A stretch of DNA of 64,000 nt from JAJEFO01 sp965221845 (lineage in GTDB: Bacteria; Pseudomonadota; Alphaproteobacteria; Rhodobacterales; Rhodobacteraceae). Each line of letters starts with the position of its first letter. The first letter of the stretch is position 1. Of the stretch, positions 1 through 9,917 are shown piece by piece. The position numbers and the translations under genes are program-made. The DNA lies in NCBI GenBank assembly GCA_965221845.1, contig OZ244919.1:1674001-1738000 (forward strand). Direction: 5' to 3'. The notes under the pieces were generated by a model, which ran no database searches, was not told where the DNA came from, and worked only from the letters and a program-made list of their open reading frames with translations.

Positions 1-343
1 GAAGGCGCCGCAGGTGACGAAGCTGTGGGCGGACGGCGGCTACGCGGGTCCGAAGCTCGAGGCCGCGCTGGCGGCGCACGGCCTGGGGCCGGTCATCGAG
101 ATCGTCCAGCGGCCCAGGGAAACAAGGGGCTTCACGGTCCTGTACCGCCGCTGGGTGGTGGAGCGGACCTTCGCGTGGATGTCGCGGTGCCGGCGTCTGG
201 CGAAGGACTTCGAGCGGACGCTGGAGAGCTCGCTGGCCTGGGCGCAGCTCGCGGCGTGCCGGTTCCTGATGCGGCGGGTGGCGCGGGGCCAGGCGGCTGG
301 AATCTCTTAACATATTGATATTATTGAATTATGATTCAAGCTC
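1..343 (+). mobile_element. IS5-family element, 3' part, cut by window start
   Basis: This is the right-hand part of an insertion sequence, nearly identical to the complete copy at 20535-21494 but in the opposite orientation. The AT-rich end at 311-343 finishes in the inverted-repeat tip TCAAGCTC, and the next three bases (344-346) are TTA, matching the TTA target duplication that flanks the complete copy. TNA/TA duplications are usual for the IS5 family. The insertion point lies inside a lipoprotein gene read from the other strand. Confidence 0.9.
2..310 (+). CDS. IS5-family transposase, C-terminal part
   Basis: The open frame enters from the left edge of the window, so only the last ~102 residues are present. 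The second catalytic Asp lies in the WADGGYAG motif and the catalytic Glu in RRWVVERTFAWMSRCRRL, which is the IS5/DDE arrangement. The N-terminal half, with the first Asp, is outside the window. Over this stretch the protein differs from the 20.6-kb copy by only a few residues, so the two copies are recent relatives. Whether this copy is intact cannot be judged here. Confidence 0.9.
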   Translation, partial: KAPQVTKLWADGGYAGPKLEAALAAHGLGPVIEIVQRPRETRGFTVLYRRWVVERTFAWMSRCRRLAKDFERTLESSLAWAQLAACRFLMRRVARGQAAGIS

Positions 344-830
344 TTAGTGTCCCGAACGCGCCGTGACGCATCCATGCCCCGTAGCTCCGGGTCCCGTCCC
401 CGCTGCCTTCAAGAAGCGTGATCCCGCGCCTGGTCAGGACGGCGCGCTGGCGCGAAGAGCCCAGGTCCAGATTTCCCAGGCCTGCCGTCACGGCGAGGCC
501 GATTTGCCGATTGGTGTACGTGCAGGCCGTTCCGGAGCAGGAGGGCCTGAGCCTGAACGCCGGGAGCTCCGGACTGCTGGTCTCTCCAAAGACCGTCGAG
601 GCAACGACGGAGTCGGTCCGCGAAACGATCCCGGCGACCCTGGCCGAGACGCCGGCCACAGTTTCCTGCGGCGGCGAGGATCCCGTCGCCGCCACGGCCC
701 CGGGCGCCACGGCGCTGCCCCCGCCCCCTCCGCCGGTCCCGCTTCCGCCGCCTCCGCAGGCCGCCAGGAGGGCGAGGGCCGCGGCGGCCAGGGCCTTCGT
801 CGCGTGTCGTGGCTTGATGATCTTTGGCAT
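336..830 (-). pseudogene. Surface lipoprotein, truncated by IS insertion
   Basis: The protein starts MPKIIK, has a signal peptide and a lipobox LLAAC (Cys25), and then a Gly/Ser-rich flexible linker. Reading runs into the IS5 element and stops at a TGA inside the IS end, leaving 164 residues. The last native residues (SYGAWMRHGAFG) resemble a YGxW..HSxFG pattern that I associate with TbpB-like barrel lipoproteins, from memory. It lies 35 bp after the Slam-like gene in the same operon, so it was probably a Slam substrate. The rest of the gene should lie beyond the IS, left of the window. The lipoprotein call is firm; the substrate role is inference. Confidence 0.75.
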
Positions 831-865
831 GGTGCCGGTCTCCCTTGTCATGGTGGTCCTGTCGT

Positions 866-2056
866 TCAGAACGGCCGCACGAAGGCGAGGTTGCCGAAGG
901 TGCGTTCGTAGTCGAGCGTCTGGGCGGTGGAGGTCCGCCGCTCGCGGCCCAGGGACAGCTCGGGGCTGAAGCCCCGCAGCGTGAGGTCCCGGCGGTGGAC
1001 GCTGAGCCGCAGCGTGCGGGTCTCGTCCTCGCGCGCGCAGCCGCCGAAGCAGCGGGCGTCGGTTCCTTCGTAATCCGTCCGGCGGACGCCCAGGCTCGCG
1101 CCCACCGTGAAGCCCCGCGGCAGGAGCGCGGACAGGCCCGCATTGACGCTCCGCCCCCTGCTGCCCCGCGCCCTCTCCGGCCTCTCGCGCGAGGCGCCGA
1201 GCGTGACGTGCCCGCGCAGCGTGGGCGTGAAGACGCGACCCAGGGTGACGGAGGCGTCCGCGACGGGGCCGTCGGCGTGGACGGCGCGGTCGTGCCTGCG
1301 CTCCAGGCGCGACAGGCGCAGGCTGAGGGACGTGCGCGGGTCCAGCCGGTGCCGCGTCTCGATGCGCGCGCCGAGGTCGCGGCGCTCGGGGTCGCCCCCC
1401 GACCAGTGCCGGCGGGCGACCGCCAGCAGGGAGGCCTCGCTGCGGGGCGAGAGCAGGACGCGGGGGCCGGCGTGGCCGGAGAGCGTCATGGAGTCGAAGC
1501 GGCTGCCCGCGTGCTCCGTGCGGGACAGGTCCGCGCCGAAGCGCAGGCGGGCGCGCACGCTCACGGGGTGCTGACGTTCCCATCCGCCCCAGAGCCTGAG
1601 CCCGATCCCGGACGCGGGCGGCGGGGCGTTCACGCGGCCGGTCGCGACCCCGTCGGGGCCGCAGACGAGCGCGAAGACGCCGGTGCACTCGGTGGCGATG
1701 GTGCGGCGTTCCGAATCCGCGCCCACGTTGGTGTCGGGGGCGAGCGCGAAGCCGAAGTGCGCCGACCACCTGCGCCTTGCCCGCATCCGTTCGAGGAAGC
1801 CGTTGATGTTGGCGGCCACGGGCGGGGGCGGGTCCGCGGCCAGGACGCGCTCGAAGTGCTCGCGCGCCAGGCGGTCCTCGCCCCTGAGGAAGTGGATGCG
1901 GGCCAGCTCGAGGCGGGGGAGGGGAAGGTCCGGGCGCTCGGCCAGGACGGCCCTGAGCGCGGCTTCGGCCTCCCCGAGGGTCGGGGAGGCCGGGGGTTGC
2001 TCGGCCCGGGCCTGCCCCGCGAGCGCGAGGCAGAGGATTGCGGCAAGCGCGCGCAC
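866..2056 (-). CDS. Slam-like surface lipoprotein assembly modifier (DUF560 barrel)
   Basis: Slam proteins sit in the outer membrane and move lipoproteins to the cell surface. This 396-residue protein has a signal peptide (cleavage after ARA, residue ~18), one or two TPR-like helical repeats (~25-95), then a long region of alternating amphipathic strands. That region opens with FGFALAPDTNVG and ends in an aromatic residue (VRPF), as expected for a C-terminal DUF560 barrel. The start is GTG. The neighbours support the call: one lipoprotein gene ends 24 bp upstream and another begins 35 bp downstream, the typical Slam-plus-substrate arrangement. It is somewhat shorter than neisserial Slam because the TPR part is small. 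Confidence 0.8.
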   Translation of the reverse strand: MRALAAILCLALAGQARAEQPPASPTLGEAEAALRAVLAERPDLPLPRLELARIHFLRGEDRLAREHFERVLAADPPPPVAANINGFLERMRARRRWSAHFGFALAPDTNVGADSERRTIATECTGVFALVCGPDGVATGRVNAPPPASGIGLRLWGGWERQHPVSVRARLRFGADLSRTEHAGSRFDSMTLSGHAGPRVLLSPRSEASLLAVARRHWSGGDPERRDLGARIETRHRLDPRTSLSLRLSRLERRHDRAVHADGPVADASVTLGRVFTPTLRGHVTLGASRERPERARGSRGRSVNAGLSALLPRGFTVGASLGVRRTDYEGTDARCFGGCAREDETRTLRLSVHRRDLTLRGFSPELSLGRERRTSTAQTLDYERTFGNLAFVRPF

Positions 2057-2080
2057 CTGGCCGGGGCCGGAAAGGGCGGG

Positions 2081-2926
2081 CTATTTCGGCGTCGTGCTGA
2101 AGAGGCCGATGGCGCGATCCGTTTCCGTGCTGCTGCCAAGTTGATTGCCGCTAGCATCGAACCAGCCGGTGATGCCTGTCGGTTCCGTCTTCTCGCCAGA
2201 GGGACCCTGCGGGGTGTAGGCCCCTTTGTTTGCATCTCCAAACAATGCGCTCAGACTGGAGATTTCCCAATCACCCAGAAGTTCTTCGGTGTCCCCATCC
2301 ATGACGAAATTTTCCACACCTCCGCCTACTAGGTTGCCCACTCCATTATTTGCAGCAAACATCACTTCAAGTTCGACATCGGCCTCGAACGCACCGCGCT
2401 TGGCCTTATCGCCCTCTCCGACGTGGGCAATGCCCAGCGCGCTCCCGACATAGTCGACGGTTTTTGCTTCATCACCACTGTTCTGATAATGGGCTGCGAG
2501 AGTGCAGGGGGTGTTGCGGAGGTTGCCGCAAACCTTGTTTGACGGAGTCCAGAAATAGACGGTGTCGATCTTCCCGTCGGCGGCGGAGCCGGAGAGGATG
2601 CTGTTGCTTTGGATGGTTCCGATGTCACGCGCCCACCAGCCGAAGGTCCCGGCCTCACCCGGCGGATTCACTCCTCGCTGAAAAGAGACCCCCGGGGCGA
2701 AAACCTCCTTCAGATCATCATCATTGTCGGGATTGAGCCCGGTGATCTTGGCCCTGTCCAGAGTGCTTCCGTCCCGCGTGGTGTCCTCTTCCTCCATCAT
2801 CATGGACTCCATATCGTCGTCGTCCGTCATCGCCGCCATGGGCGTCTTGTCGCTTCCGCAGGCGCCGAGCATGAGCAGGGCGAGCCCTGCCGCTCCGGCC
2901 GCGAGAACGTTCCTGTATCCGGTCAT
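2081..2926 (-). CDS. Putative Slam-dependent surface lipoprotein (TbpB-like barrel)
   Basis: This 281-residue lipoprotein has a lipobox LGAC (Cys23) followed by a very acidic, Met-rich stretch (~34-47) that could serve as a surface anchor. The C-terminal part (~190-281), with GGVENFVMDG and TGITGWFDASG, resembles the small beta-barrel of TbpB/HpuA-type surface lipoproteins. The start is set by a strong AGGAGG site 7 bp before ATG; the frame is open 24 codons further up but without a better site. It lies between the porin (41 bp upstream) and the Slam-like gene (24 bp downstream). The ligand is unknown; iron or haem capture is only a family-based guess. Confidence 0.7.
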   Translation of the reverse strand: MTGYRNVLAAGAAGLALLMLGACGSDKTPMAAMTDDDDMESMMMEEEDTTRDGSTLDRAKITGLNPDNDDDLKEVFAPGVSFQRGVNPPGEAGTFGWWARDIGTIQSNSILSGSAADGKIDTVYFWTPSNKVCGNLRNTPCTLAAHYQNSGDEAKTVDYVGSALGIAHVGEGDKAKRGAFEADVELEVMFAANNGVGNLVGGGVENFVMDGDTEELLGDWEISSLSALFGDANKGAYTPQGPSGEKTEPTGITGWFDASGNQLGSSTETDRAIGLFSTTPK

Positions 2927-2967
2927 CGAAGACCTCCTTTTCTTCCTTGAGTGAGTTGCTGCCTGGC

Positions 2968-4203
2968 TCAGAACGCCATCTTCAGGCCGAAGGACCATGT
3001 CTCGACGTCCTGGACGGCGCTGATATTGCCGTCGTCTTTCGTTTCGGCCTTCGTGTTGTTGAAGTCGGCGTTGCCGTAGCCGAACTGGATCTGCGCGCCG
3101 CCGCCGAGGTCGTAGGTCGCGGCCACGCCGAAGCCGTCCACGTCGTGGATGGCCTTGCCGTTGCCCACGGTGCCGTCGGCGCGGCCGTCGCCGTCACTGT
3201 TGATGACCCGCTCGTCCGGGCCGTCGACGTCCATGTTGCCGTAGTTGGCATGGAGGCCTATGGGACCCATCGTGTAGGTCGCGCCGACGCCGGTGTAGAC
3301 GGTCTCCTTGTCGTCGCTGTCGGCAAAGCCTTCGTTCTCGGTTCCGGTGAAGGGTTGCCCCGCAGCGATGCGCTGACGCGGGCTCGCGGCATTCACCGTC
3401 GTCCCCATGTCGTCGTCCATCACGGAGTAGTTGCCCACCAGCTTCAGGTTGCCCGTTCCCACGGGGAAGGAGGCCGAGAAGCTGCCGCCCACGATGTCGG
3501 CACGGTCGTCCCTCTGGTAGCCGACGCCCGCCGCGAGGGTGGCGCCGCCGACGTCGAAGCTGCCCTTGCCGCCGATGCCGAAGGCGTCGCCATTGGCGCG
3601 GGGCGTGCCGTTGGGGGTGCTGCCGTCATCGGACGTGTTGACCCTGCCCAGAGGGGCCGCGGTCGTCCCCTTGACGCTGCTCGTGTCCTGCTCCATCGAC
3701 ACGCCGACGGCGAAGTCGCCCAGGAGGCTGCCGGTGTCGTACCTGAGGATCTGGCCGTCACGGGGTTTTACCGCATCGAGACCGCCGTTGCCGCTCCAGG
3801 CCTTGTGCTCGTGGTTGTCGCCGAGCGAGCCGAGGCCGGCGGTCTCCTCAAGCGCCCAGTCGAAGCCGCCGTCGGTGTCGCCGAGCTCTATCCGTCCGAA
3901 GACGCCCGAGACATAGGCCGAGACCCCGGCGTCATCCGTGCCGACGGCGCCTGCGTTCTCGTCAAGGTCAACGGCCGCGCCGAACATGACGCCCTGGTCC
4001 GTCTCGCCGGTCATCTTGAACGTCACGTCGATGTCCTGGTGGAACTCGACCCCCACGTCCGTGCCGTCGGGATGCTTCCCGCCGTTGTCGGCGACCCCCA
4101 TCTCCGCGAAGCCCGACAGCGTCACCCCCTGCGCGAGCGCCGCCCCGGGCAGCATCAGGGCGGTGGAGGCCAGCAGCGCCGCCGCTCCATGCCTGATTTC
4201 CAT
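2968..4203 (-). CDS. Outer-membrane porin (Gram-negative porin family)
   Basis: A 411-residue general porin forming a diffusion channel in the outer membrane. It has a signal peptide ending ALA-Q (~residue 24), the start VTLSGFAEMGV typical of rhodobacterial porins, a VFGRIELGDTDGGFDW segment matching the family's early strands and loop 3 region, and a C-terminal phenylalanine needed for BAM recognition. Acidic loops rich in Asp and Gly are usual for marine members. It is the first gene of the operon with the lipoprotein and Slam-like genes. The shared operon suggests that the porin and the surface lipoproteins are expressed together. No convincing ribosome site is seen before the ATG. Confidence 0.88.
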   Translation of the reverse strand: MEIRHGAAALLASTALMLPGAALAQGVTLSGFAEMGVADNGGKHPDGTDVGVEFHQDIDVTFKMTGETDQGVMFGAAVDLDENAGAVGTDDAGVSAYVSGVFGRIELGDTDGGFDWALEETAGLGSLGDNHEHKAWSGNGGLDAVKPRDGQILRYDTGSLLGDFAVGVSMEQDTSSVKGTTAAPLGRVNTSDDGSTPNGTPRANGDAFGIGGKGSFDVGGATLAAGVGYQRDDRADIVGGSFSASFPVGTGNLKLVGNYSVMDDDMGTTVNAASPRQRIAAGQPFTGTENEGFADSDDKETVYTGVGATYTMGPIGLHANYGNMDVDGPDERVINSDGDGRADGTVGNGKAIHDVDGFGVAATYDLGGGAQIQFGYGNADFNNTKAETKDDGNISAVQDVETWSFGLKMAF

Positions 4204-4309
4204 TCAGCGACCGGGGAGACGGATCTTTCCGGAAGGGCAGGGAAAAACGGCTTGAAAACAGCGCCTTGGAGAAGGCCCCCGGCCCGGCGGCCCGGCGGGC
4301 CGCTGTCTG

Positions 4310-4419
4310 TGTCACCACCATGTCACCAAGGCAGGGAGAATTCCGTGCCGCAGGACCGCGCCGCCGCCCTTGTTCACAACGGTTCCGGGAAGCTTCCCCG
4401 TGTCACCACCATGTCACCA
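4310..4419. promoter_or_regulatory. Two pairs of tandem TGTCACCA motifs upstream of porin operon
   Basis: The 8-mer TGTCACCA occurs at 4310-4317 and 4321-4328, and again at 4401-4408 and 4412-4419. Within each pair the copies start exactly 11 bp apart, one helical turn, and each pair has the same CCA spacer. The sites lie about 107-216 bp upstream of the porin start. This layout resembles binding sites for a dimeric response regulator of the OmpR/PhoB type, which bind tandem direct repeats. Function is inference. Confidence 0.45.
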
Positions 4420-5116
4420 GATCGCCAGGAAACGCCCGGACCGAACGCCTCGAAGCGTTGCGAAGCCGCGTCAGCGCATGCAGGGGCCCGTCCGCAGGGA
4501 AGCGCTCAGGAACGGGATGCGAGGGGGACGATCCGGCCTGCGCCGCGCTGCCCGACGCCCGCCCCGGGCGTCGGGATCGCGCATGGCCGGTTGAGTCTTG
4601 TCATGCATGCAAGTCCCCCATTGCAAGCGGTTCTGATCCGGGTGGCCCGGTTTGCAGACAACCTGCTGGCGAAAGACGTCGAGACCCACGTGATGGAAAG
4701 CCTGCCGTGCAGGTGTTTGCGGTCGTCAGGACCTTCGCCAACCGCTCTCGGCATCGCGGCAAGATCGGTCAGACGGTCGCCATTGAAGGTCTTCCGGAAG
4801 GGCTTCGCAAACGCGGGCCAGCAACGGCGGAGATCGCACGGCACACGGAGCAAGCCGCTGTGGCGGCCGTTGTCCGGCCCTGTCTCGAGGCTCTGGCCGC
4901 CAACGCCCGGCGCGTGCCCCTCGTCCCTTTGCCTGAGATGGCGGCTTCGAACGTGACCAGGGGATCGGCGAGGCGGGCGTCCCGCTCCATCATCATGCTT
5001 CACGGCGCCTGCGCGCCTTGCTTCCGGGTGCCGGGACCCGGATCCTCTGGCGCCTGGCACGCCAGTCCGCGAACAGGCCTGCCGCCGCGAGGCCCCGGCC
5101 AAGCGTCGACAGACGC
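4420..5116. other. Long non-coding stretch, no gene recognised
   Basis: Open frames occur on both strands but none has a ribosome site, a recognisable motif or a consistent codon pattern. It separates the porin operon (leftward) from the small protease gene (leftward). It may contain unrecognisable remnants of mobile DNA. Confidence 0.4.
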
Positions 5117-5521
5117 CTACTTCCACCATTCGTCGATGCTCGCGATGTCATCGTCCGACCATCCGAAGTGATGCGCCAGCTCGTGAACCACGACATGCGC
5201 CACCAGGTCGGAAAGCGCCACGTTGCCGCGCTCGATCCACTCTTCCAGGATGGCGCGGCGAAAGAGCCAGATCGCGTCCGGCTGCCCGCGCTGGTCCGAA
5301 ACCGACCTCTCGGTAAGCGGGATGCCGTCGTAGAGGCCAGTCAGCTCGAGCGGGTCGTCGATCCCCAGGTCGGCAAGAACGTCGTCTCCCGCGAACTCCT
5401 CGACCTGGAGCACCACGGCACGCGCATGATCCCGAAACCTCTTCGGCAAGGCATCGACGGACGCAACCGCCATGGCCTCGATGACCGCCGCGTCCGGTGC
5501 CTCTGACACCGCCCATTCCAT
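5117..5521 (-). CDS. Small zincin-like metallopeptidase (MMP-like, DUF1025)
   Basis: A 134-residue soluble protein with the zinc motif HELAHHFGWSDDD at ~113-125. This gives HExxH plus the third ligand pattern HxxGxxD, as in the minimal metalloprotease family often listed as possible acetylation-linked zincins. It has no signal peptide or membrane segment. The ATG at 5521 is preceded in frame by a GTG at 5524, so the true start is one of two adjacent codons. It is divergent from the glutamyl-tRNA synthetase gene with a 64-bp gap. Substrate unknown. Confidence 0.85.
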   Translation of the reverse strand: MEWAVSEAPDAAVIEAMAVASVDALPKRFRDHARAVVLQVEEFAGDDVLADLGIDDPLELTGLYDGIPLTERSVSDQRGQPDAIWLFRRAILEEWIERGNVALSDLVAHVVVHELAHHFGWSDDDIASIDEWWK

Positions 5522-5585
5522 CACGTGCCCTGTATGGACAATTCCCGGCTCCTGTGGAAGACGCTCCGCCGATCAGGAGACCCCG

Positions 5586-6902
5586 ATGACAGTCACCCGT
5601 TTCGCGCCTTCGCCGACCGGCTACATCCATGTCGGCAATCTGCGCACGGCGCTTCTCAACTGGCTGATCGCGCGCAAGGCGGGCGGCACCTTCATCCTGC
5701 GCATCGACGACACCGACACGGAACGATGCCGGCAGGAATATGCCGACGCGATCCGGGAGGACCTCGAATGGCTCGGCCTCGCCTGGGACCGGATCGAGAG
5801 CCAGTCGGCAAGGCTTGACCTCTACGGCGCGGCGGCCGGCAGGCTCCGGGACATGGAGCGGCTCTACGAGGCCTGGGAAACGCCCGCAGAGCTCCGGCTC
5901 AAGCGCAGGAAGCAGAGGAACATGGGGAAGCCTCCCGTCTACGACCGGGCGGCCCTCGGTCTCGCGGAAGAGCACAGGAACCGGCTCCGGGCAGAGCGCG
6001 GCGCGGGCGCGTGGCGCTTCAAGCTGAACCACGCAAGGATCGCCTGGGAGGACCGGATCCTGGGCCGCGCGTCGATCGACGCGGCCAGCGTGTCGGACCC
6101 GGTGCTGATCAGGCAGGACGGGCGCGTGCTCTATACCCTGGCCTCGATCGTCGACGACCTCGAAATGGGCGTCACGCATGTCGTCCGCGGTTCGGACCAC
6201 GTGACGAACACCGCCGCCCAGATCCAGGTCATGGAGGCGCTCGGGGGCAGGCCTCCGGAATTCGCCCACCATTCGCTCCTGACGGACACCGGGGGCGAAC
6301 CGCTGGCGAAGCGGCTGAACACGCTCAGCCTGCGCGAATTGCGCGCCAGCGGCATGGAGCCCATGGCGGTTCTTTCGCTCATGGCAAGGCTCGGCTCATC
6401 CGACCCGGTCAGGCTTTGCGCCAGCCACGACGAACTGGCCGAGGGCTTCGACATCGCGCGCTTCGGCGCCGCGCCCACGAAGTTCGACCCCGAGGATCTG
6501 GAACGCCTCACCACGCGCGTGGTGCACGGGCTCGCCCCGGAGGAGGTCGCGGATCATCTGGGCGCCGTCCCCGAAGCGCTGCGGGAACGGTACTGGCATG
6601 CCGTGCGCGCCAACGTTTCGCGGCGCTCCGAGGCAGGCGACTGGTGGCGCGCCCTCGCCGGCGCGAAAGCGCGGCGCGTCGCCGACGAGGACCGCGAATT
6701 CGTCAGCGAGGCGCTGAACCTGCTTCCTGCGCCCCCATACGATTCCCAGACCTGGTCCGCATGGACCGGCGCCGTCGGGAACAGGACCGGACGAAGGGGC
6801 AGGAACCTGTTCATGCCGCTCCGCCTGGCGATCACCGGCCAGTCTCGAGGCCCCGAAATGGCAGATGTCATGCCGCTCCTGGAAAAGAAGCCGAGCCTGT
6901 GA
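5586..6902 (+). CDS. gltX: Glutamyl-tRNA synthetase (short GltX type)
   Basis: This cytosolic class I synthetase charges tRNA-Glu (or tRNA-Gln in non-discriminating forms). The HIGH motif appears as HVGN in RFAPSPTGYIHVGNLRT near the N-terminus, and the KMSKS equivalent as PLAKRLNTLS. The length is 438 residues. Alphaproteobacteria often have two gltX genes, and the shorter copy with a divergent KMSKS loop looks like this one; which tRNA it prefers cannot be read here. The start at 5586 gives the conserved MTVTRFAPSPTG. The frame is open further upstream, but that part has no similarity to synthetases. Confidence 0.92.
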   Translation: MTVTRFAPSPTGYIHVGNLRTALLNWLIARKAGGTFILRIDDTDTERCRQEYADAIREDLEWLGLAWDRIESQSARLDLYGAAAGRLRDMERLYEAWETPAELRLKRRKQRNMGKPPVYDRAALGLAEEHRNRLRAERGAGAWRFKLNHARIAWEDRILGRASIDAASVSDPVLIRQDGRVLYTLASIVDDLEMGVTHVVRGSDHVTNTAAQIQVMEALGGRPPEFAHHSLLTDTGGEPLAKRLNTLSLRELRASGMEPMAVLSLMARLGSSDPVRLCASHDELAEGFDIARFGAAPTKFDPEDLERLTTRVVHGLAPEEVADHLGAVPEALRERYWHAVRANVSRRSEAGDWWRALAGAKARRVADEDREFVSEALNLLPAPPYDSQTWSAWTGAVGNRTGRRGRNLFMPLRLAITGQSRGPEMADVMPLLEKKPSL

Positions 6903-7038
6903 CGGCCGGGCGTCGCACCCGCCGCCGGAGCGTCCGCCCGGCAAGGCCGCACCTGCGGGCATGGCCGGGGAGCAGCCCCTGCCGCCGGGATCCCGCCGGC
7001 TCTCCCTCGCCGCCGCCCCGCTCAGGGACCGCTGGTTC

Positions 7039-7992
7039 ATGAAGTCGCACATCCTGACCATCACGCTGAATCCGACCGTCGACTTCTCGACGACCGCGCC
7101 GGAGATCGTGCCCGGACTGAAGCTTCGCTGCTCGGAACCGCAGATCGACCCGGGCGGCGGCGGCATCAACGTCGCGCGGGCCGTCAAGCTTCTGGGAGGC
7201 CAGGCCACGGCGCTGGTCGCCATTGGCGGCGCCGCGGGCGCGCACCTTCTGCAGCTGCTCGCGCACGAAGGCGTGCCCACCGTCGCCTTCCAGGGTCCGG
7301 GCGAAACGCGCCAGTCCATGTCGGTGATCGACCGGACGTCAGGGGAGCAGTTCCGGTTCGTCATGCCGGGACCGGTGTGGCAGGAGCCCGACGTGCCGCG
7401 CGCGCTCGACTCCGTGGACCAGGCGACCGGCGAAGACACGCTTGTCGTGCTTTCCGGGAGCCAGCCGCCTGGCGTCGCCAAGGACTTCCCCGCCATCCTT
7501 GCGCATCACGTGGCGGGACGGCGGGCGCGCCTCATCGTCGACACGTCGGGACCGGCCCTGTTCCATCTCGCCGAGAAGCCGCATGACGCCGTCCACGTCC
7601 TGCGGATGGACGGCGAGGAAGGCGAAGAGCTGGCCGAACGCCCTCTGCCAACGCGAGCGGACACCGCCGCGTTCGCGCGCGAGCTCGTCGGCAGGGGCGT
7701 GGCCCGGATCGTCATCGTCGCCCGAGGCGCGGACGGCTCGGTGCTGGCGGACCAGGACGGCGCCTGGCATGCCGTCAGCCCGCCCGCGCAGGTTGTCTCC
7801 AAGGTCGGAGCAGGGGACAGCTTCGTCGGCGCCTTCACGCTTGCGCTCGCCGGCGACGAGCCGGTCGGTGAATGCCTGCGGTGGGGCGTGGCGGCGGCAA
7901 GCGCGGCCGTCTCGACCGAGGCGACCAGGCTCTGCGACCCCGAGACGACCAGGCGCAACCGCAGCGCGTGCACGCTCACGCCGCTGCCGTGA
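7039..7992 (+). CDS. PfkB-family sugar kinase (1-phosphofructokinase / tagatose-6-P kinase type)
   Basis: A 317-residue ribokinase-fold enzyme that phosphorylates a sugar phosphate with ATP. The N-terminal ILTITLNPTVDF and GGGGINVARA are characteristic of the LacC/FruK branch, and the C-terminal SKVGAGDSFVGAF carries the catalytic Asp and anion hole. The start at 7039 puts the first beta strand in the usual place. It stands alone between gltX (136-bp gap) and a convergent ABC transporter, with no PTS or aldolase gene beside it. The precise substrate is therefore open. Confidence 0.88.
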   Translation: MKSHILTITLNPTVDFSTTAPEIVPGLKLRCSEPQIDPGGGGINVARAVKLLGGQATALVAIGGAAGAHLLQLLAHEGVPTVAFQGPGETRQSMSVIDRTSGEQFRFVMPGPVWQEPDVPRALDSVDQATGEDTLVVLSGSQPPGVAKDFPAILAHHVAGRRARLIVDTSGPALFHLAEKPHDAVHVLRMDGEEGEELAERPLPTRADTAAFARELVGRGVARIVIVARGADGSVLADQDGAWHAVSPPAQVVSKVGAGDSFVGAFTLALAGDEPVGECLRWGVAAASAAVSTEATRLCDPETTRRNRSACTLTPLP

Positions 7993-8026
7993 GAAGGCCC
8001 CGCGACCCGTGCCGGCCGCCCCCGGT

Positions 8027-8784
8027 TCAGGACTTCAGCCTGAATCCGGTCCGGAATATCCACCAGACGACGCCGAGGCAGAGGCCCGCGAAAAGGAGCG
8101 TCGCGGCAAGGCTTGCCAGGACAGGCACGTCCGCAGTGCCAAAGAACGACCAGCGGAACCCGGACACCAGGTACAGCACCGGATTCAGCAATGACACGTT
8201 CTGCCAGAACGGAGGCAGCATGCTGACCGAGTAGAAGGATCCGCCGAGGAAGACGAGCGGCGTCACCACGAGGAGCGGCACGAGGTTCAGCTGCTCGAAG
8301 TTCCGCGCCCATATGCCCAGGATGAACCCCAGGAGCGAGAAGCTGGCCGAGGTCAGCACGAGGAACGCCAGCATGAACGCCGGATGGACGATGCTCAGGT
8401 CCACGAAGAACCGGGATGTCACGAGAATGACGAGGCCGAGCAGCATCGACTTGGTGGCGGCCGCGCCGACATAGCCGATCACGATCTCAAGCGACGAGAT
8501 CGGCGCCGACAGAACCTCGTAAATCGTGCCGATGAACTTGGGGAAGAAGATGCCGAAGCCGGCGTTCTGGATCGACTGCTGGAGGACCGTCAGCATGATC
8601 AGGCCCGGCACGATGAAGGCGCCGTAGGACACGCCCTCGATCTGTGGCATGCGGCTGCCGATCGCCGCGCCGAAAACGACAAAGTACAGCGCGGTCGAAA
8701 CCACGGGCGACACGACCGACTGGAGGATGGAGCGGAAGAACCGCGACATCTCGAAACGCCATATTGCGACGATGCCGTGCCAGT

Positions 8785-8788
<4 letters not shown>
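8027..8788 (-). CDS. ABC-2 type transporter permease
   Basis: A 253-residue inner-membrane protein with about six hydrophobic segments and the ABC-2 pattern, including YGAFIVPGLIMLTVLQQS and PLVFLGGSFYSVSMLP near the end. It is the membrane partner of the ATPase encoded just upstream; the two genes overlap by 4 bp (ATGA), so translation is coupled. This subfamily sits with exporters of drugs, lipids or polysaccharide precursors; the substrate is not evident. It converges with the PfkB kinase gene. Confidence 0.9.
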
Positions 8789-9714
<926 letters not shown>

Positions 9715-9917
9715 GGGAGACCTCCCTTGGGCCGCGAACGTGGATCCCGGCGGCGCCTTCCGAAACCGCTGCCGCCCCCGGGCACGATGCAGCGGGTCGC
9801 CTCGCTGCGCCACGCCGCAGCCTGCCGGCCCGGCCCGCGACGCCGCGCGTCCTTCCGGCGGCCCGTTCCTGCCGCTCGCCGGCGTTCCGCGCAGCGCCGT
9901 CCTGCGGGAAGGGCCGG

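Noticed and set aside
2947..4956. 669-codon ORF opposite the porin gene
   Set aside because: It is the antisense shadow of the porin, whose signal peptide, strands and terminal Phe are clear.
4266..5171. Long plus-strand ORF of about 300 codons
   Set aside because: No ribosome site, no recognisable motif, Arg/Pro-rich composition typical of shadow frames in GC-rich DNA, and it overlaps the protease gene antisense.
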